64,000 nucleotides of DNA from NCBI RefSeq assembly GCF_017897595.1, contig NZ_JAGKIK010000008.1, positions 124,001 through 188,000 on the forward strand, written 5' to 3'. The DNA is from Aquimarina sp. U1-2 (GTDB lineage Bacteria > Bacteroidota > Bacteroidia > Flavobacteriales > Flavobacteriaceae). Position 1 is the stretch's first letter. Every line of letters starts with the position of its first letter. The notes below the pieces were generated by a model. It had not been told where the DNA came from and did no database searches. It worked only from the letters and a program-made list of their open reading frames with translations. The position numbers and the translations under genes were made by a program. Of the stretch, positions 9,775 to 18,743 are shown piece after piece.

Positions 9775-11394
9775 TCATTTTCCATTAAAAAATAGCATCA
9801 CCCAGGCCACTATTACTAAAACGATTATAGACAATACAATATCTTTCCAATTATAACTATTTTCATTTTCAGATTTATCTTTTTTGGATAATGTTCCAAA
9901 AGTAAGTCCAGCCAATGCTTCTTTTGACTGTGCAGTTGTTGCAAAACTTACACCTATTGCCAAAGCAACACAAAATAAGAAAAACCACGCTCCAAAAGTT
10001 AAAAAGTTCATTGTTGCAATAGTATGTACTAGTGTTCCAGGTGTGAACCGCTCACTCATTAATTCGAAAGTTATTCGTAAACCACCTATAATTGAACCTA
10101 TGATCAAGGTGTAAAAAGCACCTTGGGCATTAATTCTTTTGTAAAAGATCCCCAATAAAAATACTGCTGTAATAGGTGGTGCTATATAGGCTTGTACTTT
10201 TTGTAAATATTCATACAATACTCCTGAAATATTTTGCATTATAGGAATCCAAAGAATCCCTAAAATCACTACTATAAATGTTGCAATTCGCCCGATTTTA
10301 ACTAATTTTTCTTCGTTAGTATTTGGGCGTACTTTTTTATAGATATCAACGGTAAATAATGTAGAACAAGAGTTAAATACAGAAGCTAATGAGCTCATTA
10401 ATGCAGCCAAGAGTCCGGCAGCAACCAACCCCCGTAAACCTGAAGGTAATAGATTGCTCATTAAAACAGGAAAAGCCTGATCGGGAGAATCCCAGTGTAA
10501 CTCACCTCGTGTTTTTAAGGTTAATGCTACGATTCCTGGTACTAAAAATAGAAATACTGGTAATAATTTAAGTAGTGCGCCCCAGATAGTTCCTCTTCGT
10601 CCTTCTTTCAGATTCTTGGCAGTCAATGCTCTTTGCACGATGTATTGATCGGTACACCAATACCAAATCCCTACAATGGTACTTGTTATGACCAAAGAAG
10701 GCCACGGAAAATCAGGATCGGTAGATGGCCGCCACATATTAAAATATTCGGGGCCTAATGTGATTTTCATTCCTTCCCATCCTCCTACTTCATTAAGGCC
10801 AATATACGTTAGAGCTGCCGCCCCGAGTACCAGTACTACAGTTTGTAAAGTTTCGGTATAGACCACAGCTCGCATTCCGCCTAAAACGGTATAAAGTCCG
10901 GTAAGAATCACGGTAGACAAAGCCCCTACCCAAAAATTTATTCCCAAAAGGGATGCCACTACGACACCTCCGGCATAAATAGTTACAGAAATTTTAGTCA
11001 AAATATAGGCGATTAACGAAACAATGGATAAAAACCACCGAGATTTTGCACTAAATCGTTTTTCTAAAAATTCGGGCATTGTAAAAACTCCGCTTCTCGC
11101 ATAAAATGGCAAAAACACCCAACCTAAAAACAATACAATCCAAGCATGAATTTCATAGATTAGCATAGGGATTTTGTCGCTAGCACCAGCTCCGGCAAGC
11201 CCTACCACGTGTTCAGACCCAATATTAGATGCAAAAATAGAAGCTCCTACTACAAACCATCCAATATTTCTACCTGCCAAAAAATAATCTTCGGTAGTAT
11301 TGTTTTTTTGAAGAATGACCCAAATGGCAACTCCAAATAAAACGAGAAAATAAATTCCGACACATATCCAATCTAGGGTTTCTAAACTCTTCAT
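9775..11394 (-). CDS. sodium:solute symporter (SSS/SGLT family), probable arabinose/sugar importer
   Basis: A 539-residue integral membrane protein with about 13-14 hydrophobic segments. Typical SSS motifs are present: the early TEDYFLAGRNIGWFVVGASI segment, ASNIGSEHVVGLAGAGA, and VFNSCSTLFTVDIYKK. It couples sodium entry to uptake of a sugar across the inner membrane. It lies 36 bp downstream of araA in the same direction, so L-arabinose is the best-supported substrate by context. SGLT-type proteins with this motif set also carry glucose, galactose and xylose, so specificity remains inference. Confidence 0.9.
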   Translation of the reverse strand: MKSLETLDWICVGIYFLVLFGVAIWVILQKNNTTEDYFLAGRNIGWFVVGASIFASNIGSEHVVGLAGAGASDKIPMLIYEIHAWIVLFLGWVFLPFYARSGVFTMPEFLEKRFSAKSRWFLSIVSLIAYILTKISVTIYAGGVVVASLLGINFWVGALSTVILTGLYTVLGGMRAVVYTETLQTVVLVLGAAALTYIGLNEVGGWEGMKITLGPEYFNMWRPSTDPDFPWPSLVITSTIVGIWYWCTDQYIVQRALTAKNLKEGRRGTIWGALLKLLPVFLFLVPGIVALTLKTRGELHWDSPDQAFPVLMSNLLPSGLRGLVAAGLLAALMSSLASVFNSCSTLFTVDIYKKVRPNTNEEKLVKIGRIATFIVVILGILWIPIMQNISGVLYEYLQKVQAYIAPPITAVFLLGIFYKRINAQGAFYTLIIGSIIGGLRITFELMSERFTPGTLVHTIATMNFLTFGAWFFLFCVALAIGVSFATTAQSKEALAGLTFGTLSKKDKSENENSYNWKDIVLSIIVLVIVAWVMLFFNGK

Positions 11395-11430
11395 AATTTA
11401 CTTATTGGTATTGATAGTTCGATTTCAGTT

Positions 11431-12975
11431 TTAAAAAATTTTAGAATTATAAAATAATTCTCCTGTCATCAATTGATAATTCAAATTCGAAAGTTTAGTC
11501 GAATCATCTATAGTTATTACTTCTATATCCAACATTTCGCAGAGATCTTGAATATGCTTTGATTTGAGAGATTGACTAAATACGGTATGATGAGCACCTC
11601 CACATTTTAGCCAAGCCTCTATGCCTGTTTCAAAATTAGGCTTTGGTTTCCAGAGTGCTCTAGCGGTTGGTAATTTGAGCATGGATTCTGTTGGAGCAAC
11701 TACTTCAACTTCGTTACAGATAACCCGAAACCGGTTTCCTAAATCGATTAAGGAGACATTGATTGCTTGTCCTTCATCCACATTAAAAACCAATCGAAGC
11801 GGATCCGCTTTTCCCCCAATGGATAAAGGATGTATCTCACAAGAAGGCATTGATGATGCTATTGAAGGGCACACCTCTAACATATGTGAACCTAAAACTA
11901 GTGACTGATCCTGATTAAAATGATAAGTATAATCTTCCATAAAAGAAGTACCTCCTTCTAAACCATGGCTCATGGCTTTCATTGTATGAAGTAGGGCTGC
12001 TGTTTTCCAATCACCTTCAGCTCCAAATCCGTAGCCTTTGTGCATTAAACGTTGTACGGCAATGCCTGGCAATTGATTCAAACCATGTAAATTCTCGAAA
12101 GTTGTCGTAAATGCGTTAGCGTTATGCTCTCGCAAAAAATTTTCCAGTCCTATTTCAATTTTGGCAGCTTCAATCATAGAAGGGTGACTCAAAATCCTCT
12201 TATCCACATGATAATTTTGGTGATAAACATTGATAAGACTCTTTATTTCTTTATCGTTAACCTGATTAACATACGCTACCAAGTCACCAACACCGTAACT
12301 TTCTACCTTACAACCTAATTCAATCTGGGCAGAAACTTTATTACCTTCGGTAACTGCCACTTCGCGCATATTATCCCCTATTCTTGCTACTCGTGTATTT
12401 TTTAAGGTATACCAGCCTTTGACTACACGACACCAATCGTTAAGTTTTTCTTGTGTATTCCCATTTTTCCAGTGACCAACAATGATTTTACGGTTTTTTT
12501 TCATTCTGCTTAATAAAAATCCGAATTCTCTACCCCCATGAGCAGATTGATTTTCATTCATAAAATCCATGTCAATCTTTTCCCAAGGGATTTTTTCATT
12601 GAACTGAGTATGAAAATGTAGTATTGGTTTTTGTAAAACTTGTAGACCCTCTATCCACATTTTTGCCGGAGAAAATGTATGCATCCAGAATATAACACCA
12701 ATACAGTTACTTTGATGGTTAGCTTCTTTACAAATTTGATTAATATCTTCTGTAGTGGCGACAACTTTAATCTTCTTTATTTTGACAGCATTTAAGCAGC
12801 TATGGTTCAAATAATTAACCATAGTATTGGTATGCGCTAGAACATTATCGAGAACTTGTGCCCCATATAAGTACTGGCTTCCTGTTATCCACCACACCTC
12901 CAAAGGAGTGTGCTCTGCCTTAAATATCTGATCGCTACTGTCCGTAGTATGCATTCTTACCATGTTTTCGTTCAT
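11431..12975 (-). CDS. araA: L-arabinose isomerase
   Basis: A 514-residue protein close to the 500-residue bacterial AraA. It converts L-arabinose to L-ribulose in the cytoplasm with a Mn(II)-type metal site. Family motifs are clear: VWWITGSQYLYG near the start, FGAEGDWKTAALLHTMKA, GGTSFMEDYTYHF, LGSHMLEVCPSIA and a C-terminal GGAHHTV, which together supply the Glu/Glu/His/His metal ligands. The reading frame overlaps the end of araD by 41 bp. Two internal Met codons (residues 5 and 8) could shorten the overlap but not remove it. It belongs to the araB-araD-araA-transporter operon. Confidence 0.96.
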   Translation of the reverse strand: MNENMVRMHTTDSSDQIFKAEHTPLEVWWITGSQYLYGAQVLDNVLAHTNTMVNYLNHSCLNAVKIKKIKVVATTEDINQICKEANHQSNCIGVIFWMHTFSPAKMWIEGLQVLQKPILHFHTQFNEKIPWEKIDMDFMNENQSAHGGREFGFLLSRMKKNRKIIVGHWKNGNTQEKLNDWCRVVKGWYTLKNTRVARIGDNMREVAVTEGNKVSAQIELGCKVESYGVGDLVAYVNQVNDKEIKSLINVYHQNYHVDKRILSHPSMIEAAKIEIGLENFLREHNANAFTTTFENLHGLNQLPGIAVQRLMHKGYGFGAEGDWKTAALLHTMKAMSHGLEGGTSFMEDYTYHFNQDQSLVLGSHMLEVCPSIASSMPSCEIHPLSIGGKADPLRLVFNVDEGQAINVSLIDLGNRFRVICNEVEVVAPTESMLKLPTARALWKPKPNFETGIEAWLKCGGAHHTVFSQSLKSKHIQDLCEMLDIEVITIDDSTKLSNLNYQLMTGELFYNSKIF

Positions 12976-13636
12976 AATGCTTTTGAATTAAAGTAGACTT
13001 CAATTTTTCTGACTTTGGATTAATTTGAAGTGTGAGATACGCCATTTTTGCCAATTCTTCCAAAACCTTACTGTTATACACAGCTTTTTCTACAGAAGCC
13101 CCCCAGGTAAATGGTCCGTGGTTGGCAATAAGCACCATTTCAATCTCTGTTGGAGACATACCTATGGTAGTATAATAATCGGTAATTTGTTTCCCGGTCA
13201 TCTTCTCGTAATCACCTTGTATATCTGCATCTTTCATTGGCGGAACACAAGGAATATCTGTAGTAAGGTGATCTGCATGAGTTGTTCCAAAAATAGGGAT
13301 ATTCAATTGTGCTTGTGCCCAAGCCACCGCGTAGGTTGAGTGTGTATGACAAATACCTCCTATGTTGCTCCAAGATTTATACAAATGCGCATGAGTTTTT
13401 GTATCTGAAGAAGGTCTCAAGTCTCCTTCAATAATTTTATTTTCAAAATCAACAATGACAATATCTTGGGGTGTTAGTGTTTCATAAGGCACTCCGCTAG
13501 GTTTAATAGCAAAAACATTATGTTTACGATCTACCATGCTTACATTTCCAAAAGTGTATATGACTAGACCTAATTCTGGTAATTGCATGTTAGCTCGAAA
13601 ACATTCTTCTTTAATATTTTGATATTTAGACATCAT
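12935..13636 (-). CDS. araD: L-ribulose-5-phosphate 4-epimerase
   Basis: A 233-residue class II aldolase-fold enzyme, the usual length for AraD. It converts L-ribulose-5-phosphate to D-xylulose-5-phosphate. Zinc-site histidines are in KTHAHLY, CHTHSTYAVAWAQA and IANHGPFTWG, and the C-terminus NAYYGQ matches the classic AraD ending. That ending shows the 41-bp overlap with araA is a true overlap and not a misplaced stop. It starts 32 bp after araB. Confidence 0.96.
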   Translation of the reverse strand: MMSKYQNIKEECFRANMQLPELGLVIYTFGNVSMVDRKHNVFAIKPSGVPYETLTPQDIVIVDFENKIIEGDLRPSSDTKTHAHLYKSWSNIGGICHTHSTYAVAWAQAQLNIPIFGTTHADHLTTDIPCVPPMKDADIQGDYEKMTGKQITDYYTTIGMSPTEIEMVLIANHGPFTWGASVEKAVYNSKVLEELAKMAYLTLQINPKSEKLKSTLIQKHYERKHGKNAYYGQ

Positions 13637-13668
13637 CGCTTGTCTTTTCCATTTTTATTGATTAGAAA

Positions 13669-15303
13669 TTATCCAAAAGTTTCTTCTACAAATGTTCCCA
13701 GTACCTCATATTGTTTATACTTTTTTATATAAAACGAAACCTTCTCGGGCTCGGGACAATACTCTTTGTCACAATCACTCGACATATATTTAATGGCCTC
13801 TTCTACTGTACTATATATTCCCGCAGCAACTGCGGCATATATTGAGGCTCCTAAAGCACAGGCTTGATCTGTAGCAGAAATTTTAATGGATCTATTTAAG
13901 ACATTGGCTAGCGTTTGCATCACCATAGGAGATTTTTTGGCTACACCACCAACACCAATTATCTGTTCAATTTCAATAGTATAGTGTTCAAAATGTTCTA
14001 AAATTTTTTTGGCGCCAAAACAAATTGCTTCTACTAGGCTTTTATAAATATGAGGAGCCTGTGTTCCTAAGTCTAACTGACTTATCACTGCTTTAAGATG
14101 TTGATTAGCATCAGGTGTTCTTCTACCATTTATCCAATCTATAGACAAGGGTATAGCGCTAGAGTCTTCTAGTACTGCTGCTGCCTTAGAGAGTGAAAGA
14201 TGAATATCGGCTGGAGTAATATTCTGATCTGTTTGAATATTCTGCAAAGGCCAATATAAAAGGTTTACAAACCATGCCAATACATCTCCAAATGCAGATT
14301 GGCCAGCTTCTAAACCTAGTTGACCAGGAATAACTGCACCCTCAACCTGTCCACAAATTCCTGGTAATGCAACCTCTTCTAATGCTCTAGAGGAGGAAAA
14401 CACAATATCGCAAGTTGATGTACCCATTACTTTTACCATTGTGTTTTTTGAAATGCCTGCTCCTACAGCTCCAGCATGAGCATCAAAAGTACCAACGGCT
14501 ACAATTGTATCTTGAGATAACCCTAACCTTACAGCCCATTCTTCGCAAAGTTTACCGGCGACTTGATTAGATGTGAATGTTTGTTTATATGAATGACATC
14601 GTAATTGTGCTAAATAGGGATCTAATGTCTTTAAGAAAGTTTTCGGTGGTAAACCATCCCATTGTGGATGCCACATCGCCTTATGTCCTGCCGCACATCG
14701 ACTTCTCTTAAAATTTTCTATATCCGGACTGCCTATTAGAAGATACGTCATATAATCGCAATGCTCCATCCAATAATACGCAGCAGAACGCACTTTACTG
14801 TCTATTCTAGAAATATGAAGAATTTTTGCCCAATACCATTCTGAAGAATAAACACCTCCTACAAATTGGGTAACGTTGGGACCATCCCACGTTTTAGCCA
14901 GTTCTGTGATTTCTTTTGCTTCAGAAACTGCAGTATGATCTTTCCATAAGATCATCATTGCGTTTGGATTTTCTTTAAAATCTTCAGTTAGCGCAAGTGC
15001 TTTTCTATTTTTATGTAAAGGTATTGGTGAAGAGCCTGTGGTATCAATACAAATTCCTTTGATTAAAGATGAATCAACATCAGAATTTTTTACTGTAGCA
15101 ACAATCGACTTTTCTATGCCTTCAATATGATCTAAAGGATGTTGTCTAAATTTTTGCTCTTTAGGTTCACAGTACAGACCTTTTGACCATCGAGCGTATT
15201 GATGAATTGCAGAAGAAATTACGTGACCGTCTTTCGTATTTACTAAAATGGCACGAACTGAATCTGTACCAAAATCTACTCCTATAACATAGGTTTGTTT
15301 CAT
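13669..15303 (-). CDS. araB: ribulokinase
   Basis: A 544-residue FGGY-family kinase that phosphorylates L-ribulose with ATP, the second step of arabinose use. Seen in sequence: the N-terminal phosphate-binding loop GVDFGTDSVRAILV, the FGGY insert with CAAGHKAMWH, and the C-terminal IGVGGVAKKSPMVMQ adenosine motif. It is the first gene of the leftward ara operon, so its start region probably carries the operon promoter. A copy of the dispersed leader repeat (15428-15544) and a 10-bp palindrome (15377-15386) lie just upstream in the same orientation. Confidence 0.95.
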   Translation of the reverse strand: MKQTYVIGVDFGTDSVRAILVNTKDGHVISSAIHQYARWSKGLYCEPKEQKFRQHPLDHIEGIEKSIVATVKNSDVDSSLIKGICIDTTGSSPIPLHKNRKALALTEDFKENPNAMMILWKDHTAVSEAKEITELAKTWDGPNVTQFVGGVYSSEWYWAKILHISRIDSKVRSAAYYWMEHCDYMTYLLIGSPDIENFKRSRCAAGHKAMWHPQWDGLPPKTFLKTLDPYLAQLRCHSYKQTFTSNQVAGKLCEEWAVRLGLSQDTIVAVGTFDAHAGAVGAGISKNTMVKVMGTSTCDIVFSSSRALEEVALPGICGQVEGAVIPGQLGLEAGQSAFGDVLAWFVNLLYWPLQNIQTDQNITPADIHLSLSKAAAVLEDSSAIPLSIDWINGRRTPDANQHLKAVISQLDLGTQAPHIYKSLVEAICFGAKKILEHFEHYTIEIEQIIGVGGVAKKSPMVMQTLANVLNRSIKISATDQACALGASIYAAVAAGIYSTVEEAIKYMSSDCDKEYCPEPEKVSFYIKKYKQYEVLGTFVEETFG

Positions 15304-15427
15304 CTATTTGTATTGGATTGCCAGTGTTTTTAATTTAGCCCTAAAGTAGATTTTGACAATTGCCACTTCAAAATTTTAAGGCCTTAGAATTATTATCGTC
15401 AAACGTTCTAAATCTAATTAATTACTT

Positions 15428-15544
15428 GATTATTAATTAATTATAAAATTTATAACGCATGTAACCGCTACACTCTCACATTAAAAATTTTAAACATTCC
15501 CTTTGATGAAGAAATTTTTAAAATTTATTACTGTTCGTTTCATC
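15428..15544 (-). repeat. leader repeat, copy A (17-codon ORF plus partial hairpin), upstream of araB
   Basis: Read on the minus strand, this segment matches 33335-33475 and 36438-36631. It begins GATGAAACG, carries a 17-codon ORF (15490-15543, MKRTVINFKNFFIKGNV) ending TAA, then AAAATTTTTAATGTGAGAG and a degenerated version of the hairpin that is well formed in the other copies. It points toward araB, whose start is 124 bp away. The function is unknown. Confidence 0.75.
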
Positions 15545-15734
15545 CAAAACTAAAAGAATCACCTGCTTTCAAAAGATAGTATTTTATCAATTACTTATCT
15601 TATTTTAACATCAGTACTGCTTCAAAGTTGTATTTTACTTATTAAATATCTGATTTATAAATATATACATTTAAACCAGCAATAGACTGGATATTGTCAT
15701 TTTCGTATTTTTTACTAATTTTCAAAAGCTATTT

Positions 15735-15906
15735 AACCCGGTTTATGCATTAGAATTTCGTTATGAGGGTTGAAAATGCCATAAAACCAAGTGTTTTCTA
15801 AGTTTCAGCATAGCATCGCTACGGTGAAACTTAAAAATACAACGCAGTGCTTGGTTTTGCAGCAGTTTAAAGCCGTAATAGATTTTCTAATGCATAAAGC
15901 GGGTTT
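15735..15906 (+). repeat. TTAA-bounded palindromic element, copy 1
   Basis: A 172-bp non-coding element with ends TTAACCCGGTTTATGCATTA and, inverted, TAATGCATAAAGCGGGTTTA. The same element occurs at 29957-30130 (same orientation) and 39627-39798 (inverted). The interior contains partly complementary A/T-rich arms around a GC-richer centre (CATCGCTACGGTG). All copies have TTAA or TTTAA at the borders. It looks like a MITE-like or structural intergenic repeat. Confidence 0.8.
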
Positions 15907-15946
15907 AAGCATAGTATTGCTCAATTAGTAAAAATAAGTATAGTTT

Positions 15947-17905
15947 ATGAGAGATATTATTGTATACCTGATGTTCGCATTTATTTGTCAACACACATTA
16001 AAAGGGCAACATCACAAGGTTACTTCACCTGATAACAAAACCTTATTAAATATAGATAGTACAGATGGGGTTTCCTTCTCGATTGATCGAAATGGTAAAA
16101 AGATTATTGAAAAAATACACGCAGCTTTACAAATTGAAAATAAAGAGTTAGAAAAAGTTTCAAAAATTAAGAAGGTCGATAGTAAAGAACGAAATACGTC
16201 TATAAACATCCCTTTCCCGTTTAAAAATAAAGAAGTGGTAGATCATTTTAATGAAGCTCAACTTCAATTTAGTGACTATGCCATTCAATTTCGAGTATAT
16301 GACCATGCAGTTGCATATCGCTTTGTAACTTCATTTAAAGAAAATATTAAAATTACGAACGAGATTTTAGCTATTTCTTTTCCTGAAGAAACCCTATCCT
16401 ATTTCCCTAAAGAGGACTCTTTGTATTCACATTTTGAGCGATCTTATGTAAAATCAAAAATAGATACATTGTCTTCCTCAGATTTTTGTTCGATGCCGGT
16501 GTTGATGAAACAAAAAAATGGAACAAACATACTAATTTCTGATGCAGATGTATACGATTATCCCATGCTTTTTCTAGAAGGCACGTCTTCAAACAAATTA
16601 AAGGCTAAATTTCCAAAAGTCGTTTTAGAAACCGAACCGCATCCCGAAGCCAAAGATCGTGTTGCATATATTACTAAAGAAGCCGATTATATCGCAAAAA
16701 CTAAAGGCAAGCGAACTTTCCCCTGGAGGTTTTTCTTTTTTAGCAAAAATGAAGCCGATTTACTTACACAAGATTTGGTGTATCAACTATCCCGCGAACA
16801 AAACATTAGGGATACCTCATGGATAAAGCCGGGTAAGGTAGCTTGGGATTGGTATAACGCCAATACTATTTATGGAGTCAATTTTAAAGCAGGGCTTAAC
16901 ACGGCTACCTATAAATATTACATTGATTTTGCTTCCAAATACAAGTTAGAGTATATAATTTTAGATGAAGGTTGGTCTAAAAGTACCACAGACATTATCA
17001 ATTTTAATCCTGATATAAACGTAAAAGAAGTAATCGACTACGGAAAACAAAAAAACGTAGGGGTCATTCTTTGGTGTCTATGGGAACCTCTAGATCGTAA
17101 TATGTCTAAAATCCTTAAAACCTATAAAGAATGGGGAGCCAAAGGTGTTAAAGTTGATTTTATGCAACGAGCCGATCAGGAAATGGTTAATTTTTATGAA
17201 AGACTTGCCAAAGAAGCTGCTGCTAATGAACTTGTTCTTGACTTTCATGGTGGGTTTAAACCAGCAGGATTACGTAGAGCATATCCTAACATACTTACGT
17301 ATGAGGGAGTTCGAGGAGCAGAAAATAATAAATGGGGAAGTTTTTTAACTCCCGCGCACAATGTTACCCTTCCGTTCATACGGATGGCGGTTGGCCCTAT
17401 GGATTATACCCCCGGCGCAATGGAAAACCGTCAACCTAAAAACCATTATATTAGTTTTGACAGACCTGCTAGTATTGGAACACGGGCGCATCAAGTTGCC
17501 ATGTATGTAATTTATGAAAGTGGTTTACAGATGTTATGCGACTCGCCTTCAACCTATCTAAAAGATCAAAAAACGGTTGACTTCATATCTCAAATACCTG
17601 TTACTTGGGATAAAACTATCGTACTTGATGCTCAAATTGAAGAGCAAATAGTTTTGGCAAGAATGAAGAACGAAGATTGGTATATCGGCGCAATGGGCGG
17701 TATGGAAGAGCGAGAAATCTTGTTAGACTTTTCATTTTTACCTGACGGAATAACTTATCAAGCTACAATTTTTAACGACGGAAGTAATGCCAACACCTTT
17801 GCCGAAGATTATCAAATTACATCTCAGCAGGTCACAAATCAAACAAAAATTACTATACGATTGGCTAAAGGCGGGGGTTGGACAGCTATTTTAAAATCAA
17901 TATAA
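15947..17905 (+). CDS. GH97 family glycoside hydrolase (alpha-glycosidase)
   Basis: A 652-residue exported protein (short signal peptide ending near KGQ) with the GH97 architecture: an N-terminal beta-supersandwich starting HKVTSPDNKTLLNI, a central TIM barrel (about 290-560) and a C-terminal beta domain. Catalytic-region motifs include WDWYNANTIYG, YIILDEGW, KGVKVDFMQRADQ with Asp404, LDFHGGFKPAG and TYEGVRGAE. An Asp at the VDFM position is the pattern I associate with retaining GH97 members, such as alpha-galactosidase types. Inverting SusB-like enzymes use Glu bases instead. It heads the rightward operon, 2 bp before the aldolase. Confidence 0.9.
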   Translation: MRDIIVYLMFAFICQHTLKGQHHKVTSPDNKTLLNIDSTDGVSFSIDRNGKKIIEKIHAALQIENKELEKVSKIKKVDSKERNTSINIPFPFKNKEVVDHFNEAQLQFSDYAIQFRVYDHAVAYRFVTSFKENIKITNEILAISFPEETLSYFPKEDSLYSHFERSYVKSKIDTLSSSDFCSMPVLMKQKNGTNILISDADVYDYPMLFLEGTSSNKLKAKFPKVVLETEPHPEAKDRVAYITKEADYIAKTKGKRTFPWRFFFFSKNEADLLTQDLVYQLSREQNIRDTSWIKPGKVAWDWYNANTIYGVNFKAGLNTATYKYYIDFASKYKLEYIILDEGWSKSTTDIINFNPDINVKEVIDYGKQKNVGVILWCLWEPLDRNMSKILKTYKEWGAKGVKVDFMQRADQEMVNFYERLAKEAAANELVLDFHGGFKPAGLRRAYPNILTYEGVRGAENNKWGSFLTPAHNVTLPFIRMAVGPMDYTPGAMENRQPKNHYISFDRPASIGTRAHQVAMYVIYESGLQMLCDSPSTYLKDQKTVDFISQIPVTWDKTIVLDAQIEEQIVLARMKNEDWYIGAMGGMEEREILLDFSFLPDGITYQATIFNDGSNANTFAEDYQITSQQVTNQTKITIRLAKGGGWTAILKSI

Positions 17906-17907
17906 TA

Positions 17908-18738
17908 ATGAAACAATACAGGCTTAATCGATTATTCAACTCGCAATCAAACAAGTGTTTTGATGTGGCTATTGATCATGGTTTCTTTAATGAGTTCGGT
18001 TTTTTAAAAAGTATCGAAAATATTGAAGCTGCTATAAAAACGGTAGTGCACGCAAATCCCGACGCAGTACAACTTACTACAGGACAGGCAAAATATTTAC
18101 AACGTATCCCAGGAAAACAAAAACCAGCATTAGTATTACGAACTGATGTGGCAAATGTATACGGCAAATCTTTACCCGCTACTGCATTCAGCTTAATGCT
18201 TCATGATTGTGTAAAACAAGCAATACAACTGGATGCTGCTTGTATGTGTATTAATCTTTTTCAAATTCCCGGAGCGCCCGAAGTAACTGATCAATGCATA
18301 AAAAATATATTAAAATTAAAACCTGTTGCCGATGAGTTTTGTATGCCAATGATGATCGAACCATTAGTATTTCAACCCAATGAAAAAGCAGGAGGTTACA
18401 TGGTAGATGGTGATGAAAAAAAAATAATGCCGCTAGTGCGACAGGCAGTTGAACTTGGCGCCGATATTATCAAAGCAGATCCGACTAACGATATAACTGT
18501 GTATCATAAGGTAATTGAAGTTGCGGGAGAAACACCAGTGCTAGTTCGCGGAGGCGGTAGAGCTCCAGACCAGGAAATTCTTAAACGAACTGAGAATTTG
18601 ATGCGACAAGGTGCAGCCGGTATTGTATACGGGCGAAATGTTATTCAGCATGATAATCCTTCGGGAATTACCAAAGCATTGATGGCTATTGTTCACGAAA
18701 ATGCTTCAGCAAAAAACGCAATGGAGTATATAAAATAA
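17908..18738 (+). CDS. class I aldolase of the DeoC/FbaB/LacD superfamily
   Basis: A 276-residue cytoplasmic TIM-barrel aldolase. The start at 17908 (MKQYRLNRLF), 2 bp after the GH97 stop, is preferred to an in-frame ATG 30 bp earlier inside GH97. The N-terminal FDVAIDHGFF motif is typical of the DhnA/FbaB-LacD-LsrF group, and DIIKADPTND carries the probable Schiff-base lysine. A C-terminal GGGRAPDQ and GAAGIVYGRNVIQ form the phosphate-binding end of the barrel. It should cleave a ketose phosphate made by the PfkB kinase two genes downstream. The exact substrate (fructose-, tagatose-, xylulose-type or other) is not evident. Confidence 0.82.
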   Translation: MKQYRLNRLFNSQSNKCFDVAIDHGFFNEFGFLKSIENIEAAIKTVVHANPDAVQLTTGQAKYLQRIPGKQKPALVLRTDVANVYGKSLPATAFSLMLHDCVKQAIQLDAACMCINLFQIPGAPEVTDQCIKNILKLKPVADEFCMPMMIEPLVFQPNEKAGGYMVDGDEKKIMPLVRQAVELGADIIKADPTNDITVYHKVIEVAGETPVLVRGGGRAPDQEILKRTENLMRQGAAGIVYGRNVIQHDNPSGITKALMAIVHENASAKNAMEYIK

Positions 18739-18743
18739 GTAGC

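Larger units (their letters stand above)
15304..15946. other. divergent araB / GH97 intergenic region
   Basis: A 643-bp, strongly A/T-rich spacer between two divergent sugar operons. It contains a perfect 10-bp palindrome TAAGGCCTTA (15377-15386, 74 bp upstream of araB), an A/T-rich imperfect inverted repeat around 15413-15441, a reverse-oriented copy of the leader repeat (15428-15544) and one TTAA-bounded palindromic element (15735-15906). The stretch 15546-15731 shows no gene or clear signal. I found no convincing TAnnTTTG promoter on either strand. Confidence 0.6.

Noticed and set aside
9884..10861. Several plus-strand frames of 60-76 codons opposite the SSS transporter
   Set aside because: They lie antisense within a well-supported membrane protein and lack protein-family features. 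Similar shadows occur opposite araA, araD, GH2, the TonB receptor and the helicase.
17878..17907. Upstream in-frame start of the aldolase inside GH97
   Set aside because: The extra residues lie within the GH97 coding end, and the ATG at 17908, 2 bp after its stop, fits the operon spacing and the family start.
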